DNA of 64,000 nt from Aurelia coerulea. Lineage: Eukaryota; Cnidaria; Scyphozoa; Semaeostomeae; Ulmaridae. Below are positions 56,010-64,000 of this stretch, one piece after another (the first letter of the stretch is position 1; each line of letters opens with the position of its first letter). The DNA lies in the NCBI GenBank assembly GCA_039566865.1, contig CM076959.1:17220501-17284500 (forward strand), given 5' to 3'. A model generated the notes under the pieces. That model did not search any database. It had not been told where the DNA came from and saw only the letters and a list, made by a program, of their open reading frames with translations. Both the position numbers and the translations under genes were made by a program.

Positions 56010-56985
56010 AGCATAGGAATCATTCGTCGTACATAGCCGATTGCTCGTGGCCCATGGTCGAAACCGCCAAAGCCTCATTTTCACGGACCAATCAGACGGC
56101 TAAAAAGCGAGGGAGACAAAAGAAACCCATGCAGATTTTCCTAAATTTTACCTACCTTCATAAAACGCAACCAGGACAAAAAACTGCTTGAGATTTCCCG
56201 AATTTGTTTGTAGCAATCTACTCTCCAGATGTTTGGGAGTAAAAGTTTGGATGCCGGTTAAAATATCTCCAGGATTGGTGGAGTTATGGCCACAGACAAA
56301 CCGACAAGGAACTGAACCTCGAACAATAGAGATTCTGGCCGGGAGACAATAGTAATAACAATAGTGATTGTTGTAAGAACGACCCGAAAACGCCACAATC
56401 TGTGTTTTCAATTGTTCTTGTTATTGTCTTTCGCTAAATTTTCTTTATTGAAGATTCAATGCCTCTACGGTTTCTATGTGAATTGAAAAAGTCTACAAAG
56501 GCTTGTTCGCGCATTTCAAGTCATGTGGCAATACTCTAGGGAAGTTTCTGTATTGTACTACTTTTTACATTCATGGCAAAAGTTTGCTCGTTGCGAAATA
56601 ACTTATAAAATTCAAAAGGGGTTTTATCAAGAGGCTTTATCACCTGACTTGAAGTGGCGTAAACAGGTCTCGACAAGCCTTCGCCGATTTTGTCGATTGG
56701 AGAGGCAATAACTCCGCCAATCCTGAAGATATTTTAACCGGCATCCAAACTTGTACTCCCAAACATCTGGAGAGTAGATTGCTTTAAACAAATTCGGGAA
56801 ATCTCAAGCAGTTTTTTGTCCTGGTTGCGTTTTATGAAGGTAGGTAAAATTTAGGAAAATCTTCACGGGTTTCTTTTGTCTCCTTCGCTTTTTAGCCGTC
56901 TGATTGGTCCGTGAAAATGAGGCTTTGGCGGTTTCGACCATGGGCCACGAGCAATCGGCTATGTACGACGAAAGATTCCTATGCT
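56010..56985 (-). mobile_element. Mutator-like foldback element, copy 2 (976 bp), 9-bp target duplication
   Basis: It has the same ends and arms as 10295-11271. The unique centre is in reverse orientation relative to copy 1, so the strand is given as minus. The perfect direct repeat GGAGAAAGG flanks it at 56001-56009 and 56986-56994. Length differs from copy 1 by one base and sequence similarity is very high, so the family moved recently. Confidence 0.93.
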
Positions 56986-57129
56986 GGAGAAAGGTGGGTT
57001 GCTTATACCATAGTCAATTGACCATGCTTGTACCCAAGCCAGAGGAGGGAGGACACAGGTAGCCAGGTAGTATCAGTATAAACATGAAGATTGTTATGTG
57101 AACCTTCAAGAAACTCGAACACCCACATC

Positions 57130-57674
57130 AGGGACAGTGCAAAGTTTATTTTATAACATGGCCGGTGCAAAACGTAACGGGGCAACTACTTTTTTTTAGC
57201 TTGTACAGAACTGGGTCAACACTTTTTACAAAGCAAATATGAACGGGACAATACCTTTTTATAAGCTCAAGATGAAGTTTGAAATATGAAATGGCTAATT
57301 TTGAGGCCAATATTGTGGATCATGCAAGTTGAGAAATGCTTGGAAGGATGTGTATGAACATGACGCAAAATGTCCTTGTCAGTTACTTACAAGAACGATT
57401 CATCAGTCATTTCTCTTCATCTTCAAAGTCGATTTCTTCGTTTACAAAGTCTCGTAAAGGCAAGAATTGATTATGTTATGGTCTTTGGCTAATTCATCGG
57501 TGGTACGATACAACATTTGTTGTTCATGAATACGGGGCAGATACATTTTTTTAAGAAAAGGGTGACGGGGCAGTTGGTTTTTTGGCAATAATTTCATACA
57601 GGGCGAGCAGATTTTATTGCAAGAATTTTTGTTCTCCACCGGCCATGTAATATAATAAATTTTGCCCTGTCCCT
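57130..57674. mobile_element. Palindromic-ended element, 545 bp
   Basis: The left end is AGGGACAGTGCAAAGTTTAT, then AACATGGCCGGTG. The right end is CACCGGCCATGTAATA, then AAATTTTGCCCTGTCCCT. The direct repeat CACATC flanks it at 57124-57129 and 57675-57680. A relative lies at 61236. The superfamily is uncertain. Confidence 0.8.
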
Positions 57675-60600
57675 CACATCGAACATCAGGTGGAAATAAT
57701 CGCAGTCGCGCGATAAATCTGACGACAAATAGAATCATATTTAGTAATTATTATTTCAGCAAATCTTTCCAATTAGTCCATTTTTAAAAAGATGATAAGT
57801 CCAAGAGTACATTTTCACAAATGACAAATCCAAGTGACACAAAACGAGTGGCTGAGCCATCATTATATCAGAACATTTCGGATCCATTACAAGTTCCATC
57901 ATCAGCGTGTAAAAGTGGGCGTAACTCGCCATTGAATAGGGCAGTAACAAAGGGTACCAAAAACAACGAATAAGTTGGGGGAAAGTATCAATCTAGAGAG
58001 TAAAGAAAGGAAACCAAAACTGGGGGGGGGGGCATTAAAACAGCAAAAGCGAGTAAACAACTAAATTAGAACAGCGGTAGGGGAATAGAGGACAATTGTA
58101 CATTAAGCACAGGCCGATCGCGTAGGATTAGAGGTCTCTCGTGGATAAGTAGGTCAAAAGAATTGTCCTACTGATGATTTCAAGGTTCTCAAGGGACGCA
58201 TCGTGGCTAGACTTAAAAAATGGTCCCCAATGGCAGAAGGACTGCTTTTTATCTTTTGACCTGTTTTATTAATTCCCAAATGCTCTCTGCAGCTCATTGC
58301 TTGACCAACCCCTGGGAGATTGTTTCCTTTCTTCACTCTCTTGATTGACATTTTTCCTCGCCAAAAATGATTCTATTTGTCGTCGAGCTTGACTTCCGAT
58401 TCAAGAAACTCGTAATAAGAGTGCTCAAAATCCACTAGTTCTTTCAAGGGGACCACCTTGCTTCAATAGTTGTTTTTGATAAGTCGAGATCCAACAAAAT
58501 ATGCAGATTATCCAGAATACGAGATAAGTTTTCCTTGAATTTAAATTTATCGGATAAAGGATTGATCAGATGTTTTGTGTTTTGTTTTCATGCCCCAGCT
58601 GCACCCTCATCAAAGCCATCATATCAAACTTCTAGATCGTGATTAATGTGGTTTTCTTGCGCATCACATAACATATTAAGCGACTCTCTTTTTAAATGTT
58701 TTCATATTAATGGCAAAACGCTGATCTTGAACTAAAGCCATGGTTGAAATTGTGGTCAGAAGACATTCTGATAGATTTGAAAGCGGTTTTAACTCGGATA
58801 AGAATAAGATGTATGCTGGATGCTGTGCATTGAGACGATTTTCAGGCCCGTAGGAAGCGGGGGGGGGGGGGGAGGGGCTAGAAACTCGAAAGAAAGTACT
58901 CAAAATCTTATAATTTGAAGAAACTTTCAGCACTGGCTCAGATTCTTAGTTTTTGATAGAAAAATGCGTGTATTTAGCTTCAAAACAGCGAGTGATTTTC
59001 ATTAATCTACGTTCCTTGTGGACCTCAACCTTTCAACTACCAAAATACATTTCGTTCGTTGGAATTTGATCGCTAATTTGCGTCTGCAGTTTTAAAGAAA
59101 CATCGAACACGTTTTTGAGACACTACTGTGGGACCACAGTATCCTGATGCTGATATAGGATACGAATTTAGAAAAGCTTTTACATAATTGATAAATCTTC
59201 AATTAAATTAAGATTTACACGTTTTGTTTGAAAAAAGCTTTTATTGGACTTTTGTCAAAATGTTTGCTATGCAGCGTTTGTCAATATAATATGCATTCAG
59301 CACACATAGCTAGTTGGTTGTTGCAGAGTCAATGTTGCGTTGTCTAGTTTTCAAACAAACACTTTGTTGGTTCAGCGACGTCGGAAGTTAAATTCTCTTG
59401 CCAAGAAATTTGTGTTGATGTATATCAAGAATTTCTTGAGATATGAATCTGTATTGTACGAAATGTTGACAAGATCCTTAATCATTAAATTCGACATTCG
59501 TACTAAAATTAGTTCATCGATAATGGATCACAGTCTGCTTGAAAAAAACCCATGAGTTTTGTTCGCCACCGAAGCATTCTTGATCAGTGCTAAACTAATT
59601 CCAAAAAGTATCTCGTTTCGCTCCCCCTGCAGACTTGTCGCTACAAAGACCGAGACAACTGAAGCTCAACTGAAGCGATAACAACAACAACAACAACAAC
59701 AACAACAGCGAAAGTTAGAGGGACTTATGTAGTGAGTCTACATCACGGCAGCTTTATGAGCGGAGTTCATTGGTGGGTGCAAACCATCATTCCGCTGTCA
59801 TTCCAGCAAAACACGTCAAAAGAGCATGGATGAAATGAAGCTCATGAAATGAAACATAGAGCTCATGTAATAAGTGTAAGAACAGGTCAGAAAATGTGCA
59901 ATTAAACGAAGAAAACACAGCATTGTTTCTGTGGCTGTCAATTTTCCCATAGTCCCAGGGAGAGCATTTTTGGTATCATTATTATTTCTTCATTATTTAT
60001 TTCTACCAATTTTCCTGCTACTTTTGAAGTTGTGACGTCATCAAATTGCTAAATCGTAAACCATGAAAACTACAGACTTTTGCTTGCTACCATATGGTAG
60101 ACCTTCAAAAACTGACTATTTCTTGTATTCGTCATTTTAATCTTCCTCAATCGGTTTAGAATTTGTTGTACTTTTAATGTTTTTCACAGTTTGAGATTCT
60201 TCCTCTCCAAAGATTCTTCCTTTCTCTTCTTCCTTTCTAATCCTTTCGTAAAATTAGAAACGCTGTAATTCCAAAAAAGTTTGAGATTTTGGAGATTTTT
60301 GAGATTTCAGTATTTTTGGGATTTTTAAAGATTTTCTACGAAGGTGTACCATATTTTTGAACAGATTTACCCCTCGGCACGAAGTTCCCTTCGATTGTTG
60401 AAAAATGGAGCAATATTATTTTAGGCCATTTTACACATTTATCTTTCAAGTTTTGCAAAGATTTAACGCTTGTGTGTGCTGCTGTGAACCTTCGAAAAAT
60501 AACGAAATAAGGAACAACGCACTGTCGCCGCACTCACTTAACCTTGATAACTCCTGGCCTATCATCAATCACTATGTATCCTCGCATTTTGCAGCGCTGC

Positions 60601-61235
60601 ATCGTGCAGTCAACCAGGCACAAATACTACCTAATCCAAATTTAGTATCAACGGATTAATAACGATTTCTTTGGTAGCAGTCATATGATCCCAGTTATAT
60701 CATTGGTTTAATTCCTGCAGATCTACAGATTAAGCAAGATTGAATTGGATTTTAAATTCATGATTGAAGATTTTGTTGTGGTCTTTTCTAACATTTTCTT
60801 GATGAACAACAAATGAAACTCAACAGGACAACTTTATGTGTGATGAAATGAAAAGATCTCTTGGCTGATGGCTGCTAAAACATTCTTCAAGTGTTAAATT
60901 TGAAGAACACGAAGAACATCAACTGAACGGCTGAATTAAGAATCTCCTAGATTATAATGAAGGTTTTGCTTATTGAAATTCTTGCAGACCTTTCTCTTTG
61001 CTAAGTTGTGGATTAGCAGGCCATTTTTATTCTCAGCAGTTAATCTTTTGTTGTGGTTTATCTGCTATCTTAAATAGTCGACGAAAGTTTTTTCAATACG
61101 GGGGTTCCTTTTAGAGGATCGTTAGGTTTTTAGTTTTGTCAAGCCGTTCGCAGCACTTCTTACTGGACCTTACTGTGCAAAACTTTCATCAAAGAGGAGG
61201 TGCTCTTTTGGTAGGGAATTATGCAGAAGAAGCTT
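57675..61235. other. Gene-free stretch with minor repeats
   Basis: No gene is supported. G runs lie at 58022-58032 and 58859-58872, and an (AAC)n run at about 59682-59706. 59640-59760 resembles, in reverse orientation, 11310-11390 (GTCCCTC, TTTCGCTGTTGTTGTTG). 60010-60130 carries words of the foldback family at 14626 and 23516 (GTCATCAAATTGCTAAAT). Confidence 0.5.
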
Positions 61236-61590
61236 AGGGACAGTGCAAAGTTTACTTTATAACATGACCGGTGCAAAACGTAACGGGGCAATTTCTTTTT
61301 TTGAGCTTGTACAGAACTGGGTCAACACTTTTTACAAAGCAAATATGAGCGGGGCTGTTACTTTTATAAGCTCAAGGTGGAGTTTGAAATATAAATTGGC
61401 TCATTTTGAGAACAAAATTGTGAATCATGCAAGTTGAGAAATGCTTGGAAAGATGTTTGTGTGAAAATGACGCAAAATTTCCTTGTCAGTTGGAACGATT
61501 CATCAATCATGTCTCTTCATCTTCAAAGTCAATTTTTCGTTGGCAAAGACTCTTGAACCGACTCGTAAGGACAAGAATTTATTTAGATAA
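61236..61590. mobile_element. Truncated relative of the 57130 element
   Basis: About 350 bp match the left two-thirds of 57130-57674 in the same orientation (GGTGCAAAACGTAACGGGGC, CAGAACTGGGTCAACACTTT, CATGCAAGTTGAGAAATGCT). The right inverted end is missing. Confidence 0.85.
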
Positions 61591-61940
61591 TGCATAGTGA
61601 CTATGGATAATTGTAGATTAACATTTCAGTTTTGAATATTCTCCCACGTACGTTTTATTCCACAGTCCACCAAACGTGTTACCTATATTTTGACTCAACC
61701 CGGTGCTGCAAACAAGTTTGGACAATATTTTGGACCACAACAAATTTCGAACGATAAAATTTTAGAACGTTTGAAATGTCCGAAAATATTAATGTTCCAA
61801 ATATTTCCTTTCATGTATTTTGTATGGCCTTTAGCCAATCGTAGAAATGAGAAATAATTTGTGTTTTCTAAAATTTTAGTCTTTATTTGATTAATGCAGT
61901 CACGGGATTTCAGTTAACATTTTTCAATTTTTGCATTCAG

Positions 61941-62201
61941 GGCTCAGCCATCGAGGATGATTTCATCCGCAGAATAAACACATAATGACCGATGCTGACC
62001 AGATTACTTTGTACAGTTGTCATTTATGTGGATTCTGCGAAACAAGTCTCAGCGCACTTACAAAACACACCGCATCGCATATCAAAACGGAGCAACGGCC
62101 CGATCATTACCGCACGAGAGGAACCGCAAGCGGCAGATTGGATATGCATAAAGATGGTGGAAGTATGACCAAAACATCGGAACAAGCAGTTGAAGATAAT
62201 G
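61941..62201 (+). CDS. C2H2 zinc-finger protein, first coding exon (partial gene)
   Basis: The acceptor TTGCATTCAG ends at 61940. ATG 61985 follows an in-frame TGA, so it is the likely start; 61941-61984 would be 5' untranslated. The exon codes MTDADQITLYSCHLCGFCET and on to DNG. YSCHLCGFCETSLSALTKH plus TASH is a single C2H2 finger (C-x2-C-x12-H-x3-H). The donor is AATG|GTATGT, phase 1. C2H2 proteins usually bind DNA or RNA. No family can be named from one finger. The gene continues past the window. Confidence 0.8.
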
Positions 62202-62218
62202 GTATGTAATTTCATTTA

Positions 62219-62842
62219 CCGGGTGAGCCAAAAAAAAATTCCACTTTCAAAAATTTGTATCACCACAAGTACTTCATGGATTTGACTGATTCGAATTCTA
62301 GTTAAAAGCCAAAGAATCTAAGTATTTTTTTGTGATTTTTCCGTCTACTTACGAGCACTGCAAATATAGGTAAATGCAACTTTACAAAAATTTCATGTTT
62401 GCAGAATGACTGAAAAAGGGCCTAAAACACTTGACAAATCGTTAGGATTCTCCTCACACAGAACACTACACACGGGTACGGGTGTTTCGCCACTCTCAAG
62501 AGTAATAAAACATTCTCAAACAGATACTAAAGATTTTCAATCCCATGGCAACAAATGTGCAGACTATAGTTCTCACCCACGAGAAATTGTTTTTTCTCTG
62601 TTGTTCTGCGCGAGGAGTTTATGATTTGATCAAGTATTTTAGGCCTTTTCAGTCATTTTGCAACCACAAAGTTTTTCTAAATTTGAGTTTATCAATTTTG
62701 CAATGCTTGTAACAAGGCGAGAAAAATCACAAAAATACTTCGATCTTTTGGCTGTCAAGCACATATTGATTCATTCCAATCCATCAAGTACCCTTGATGC
62801 TATGAATTTTTAAAAGTGGGAACTTTTTTCTGGTTCACCCGG
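62219..62842. mobile_element. CCGGGTG-family TIR element, 624 bp, in the zinc-finger gene intron
   Basis: The left end is TA|CCGGGTGAGCCAAAAAAA and the right end is TTTTTTCTGGTTCACCCGG|TA. Further inverted similarity (TTCCACTTTCAAAAATT, TTTTTAAAAGTGGGAA) continues inward. It lies only 17 bp after the splice donor at 62202. Confidence 0.88.
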
Positions 62843-63179
62843 TATGTTCTTATACACAGCTACTTGCGCCATAAAAGGTATTAACGTTTGAAAATTTCTA
62901 GAACCTAGAAGATTGGAGCGATTTGAATGAATTTAACTTTGCTTGGTGGGTGAAAGCCTGAAGTACTTTTGTTATCGATCTTGTGTATTTATTAGTTCTG
63001 AAAATACAGGTAATTCGACTTAATGAAAATCCCTGCTTTACAATTTGCCTGAAAAGGGTCTAAAAACGTAATAAAATCGAAAAGAGCTGTATGAATTTCC
63101 GACATAATAGACTTTTCATTTACCGATTTTGCTTTGCGAGTATTGAGATTTACAATGTCATTGGTCTTTTGCACAGCCC

Positions 63180-63420
63180 TCAATCGGCCACGGTTGTTTT
63201 ACCCATTTCAAGATGATGTGACCATACTCTTGGGAAGTTTCAGTATAATGCTACTTTTTGCATTCATGGCACAATTTTGCGTGGCACGAAATATCTCAGA
63301 GAAATCAAAAGATGTTTTCTCAAGAGATTGATCACGTGAATTGAAATGGGTGCAAACAAACCTCGGCCGATTTTGTCTATTCGGCTAAGGAAGTAATAAC
63401 AGCCCCATCAAATGTTACCT
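63180..63420. repeat. Diverged copy of the Mutator-like element's central sequence
   Basis: TTGGGAAGTTTCAGTATAAT, CTTTTTGCATTCATGGC, CCGATTTTGTCTATTCGG and TAATAACAGCCCC match, in order, the unique centre of the element at 56010 (about 56530-56720). No arms are present. A third relative lies at 30390-30530. Confidence 0.75.
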
Positions 63421-63774
63421 TGTGAGCAAAATTCGATGAAAATGTGAAAAAATTCTTCTTTGCTCATAAGCAGCAAGGGAACAAGAACAGATCTTTGTGC
63501 ACTGGCACTGTTTTTGTTGACAGCGCAGTTTCCATGATATCTTCTCCTCTCTCGACTCCTGAAATTAACTTGTTACGCTCTCTTAAGTCTCAATTGATCA
63601 ATTGAAATTCTATAGATGTAACATGAGATTTGCGCTAACGCAAAAATTGATGGTGTAAAACGCTTCAATTGTTTTATTCGTGGACATTTTGACCATACCC
63701 ATTTTGATTCTTCTGTCGCATTTCTTTGATTCGATTTTGCTATTTTCAACAATATTTTGCATCGTTTTTCGTAG

Positions 63775-63986
63775 GCCAACGAGTTCTTCTTGGCACTAAC
63801 GGAAGTGAGGTCATTTACGTCAGCGGCCAACCGAAAGATCCTATATTCACACATCGAAGCGAGATGGCATCAGAGCGACATCAAGGAGCCATTTATCGAG
63901 ATCCCGGTCGATGTTACGCATCATCAGAACGAGATGGAGAAGACGACGAAATCATTGTTCTGCATGATAGACAAGGTAGTCCTCAG
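63775..63986 (+). CDS. C2H2 zinc-finger protein, second coding exon (partial gene)
   Basis: The acceptor TTTTTCGTAG is in phase 1, matching the donor at 62202. The donor CCTCAG|GTAAGC at 63987 is in phase 0. The exon codes for QRVLLGTNGSEVIYVSGQPK followed by a charged segment (SERDGEDDEIIVLHDRQ). No finger lies in this exon. An earlier GTAGTC at 63976 is a weaker donor. Further exons lie outside the window. Confidence 0.68.
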
Positions 63987-64000
63987 GTAAGCATGTAGAC

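Noticed and set aside
57442..57950. Minus-strand frames of 98 and 64 codons
   Set aside because: They lie across the end of a palindromic element and show no family motif.
1..64000. CRISPR array, operon or prokaryotic mobile island
   Set aside because: The only regular arrays are minisatellites or satellites without unique spacers, and the genes are spliced. The DNA is eukaryotic.

Overview
This window looks like intron-rich, AT-rich nuclear DNA from an animal, most likely an aquatic invertebrate. The evidence is spliced genes with GT-AG introns, one vertebrate-recognisable mRNA-export gene (ZC3H11A-like) spread over 21 kb, polymerase III SINE and 5S-like sequences, non-LTR retrotransposon fragments, and many short inverted-repeat DNA transposons. 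I lean weakly towards a cnidarian or similar lineage because of general genome style. Nothing in the sequence proves it.

Layout. 1-2600 holds three successive tandem arrays with periods near 170, 195 and 153 bp. 2689-4745 (+) is an intronless coding region I do not recognise. It is interrupted by an in-frame 135-bp tandem duplication whose second copy has lost one A. 4746-12100 is a nest of mobile DNA: a 576-bp foldback element, a 2.57-kb element with CCGGGTG ends that carries a LINE endonuclease fragment and a 1.75-kb 24-bp minisatellite, a Mutator-like foldback element with a perfect 9-bp target duplication, and a hAT-like short element. 12100-18590 has no gene I can support, but has two more foldback elements and a 107-bp tandem array just upstream of the next gene.

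18590-39497 (+) is the main gene. Fifteen coding exons join without a frame break into a 996-residue protein. It begins with three CCCH zinc fingers and ends with the acidic DDLLLELEEMINS-type tail, the plan of ZC3H11A. Its introns contain LINE 3' ends on both strands, a hAT element with a perfect 8-bp target duplication, several TA-flanked elements, a Mutator-like foldback element, a miRNA-precursor-like hairpin, and a local duplication that copies one splice donor. Introns 4-10 are all phase 1, so exons 5-10 could be skipped without changing frame.

39498-61940 contains no protein gene I can support. It holds the 3' untranslated region, a 5S rRNA-like copy with paired helix changes, TTA- and TTAA-flanked elements, a 13-copy 162-bp satellite with three-unit higher-order structure, a Kolobok-like element, the second Mutator-like foldback copy in opposite orientation, and a 545-bp palindromic element with a truncated relative 4.1 kb away.

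61941-63986 (+) holds two exons at the 5' end of a C2H2 zinc-finger gene that runs off the window. Its intron carries another CCGGGTG-ended element. No CRISPR array, operon or prokaryotic feature is present. The genes do not form an obvious shared pathway.
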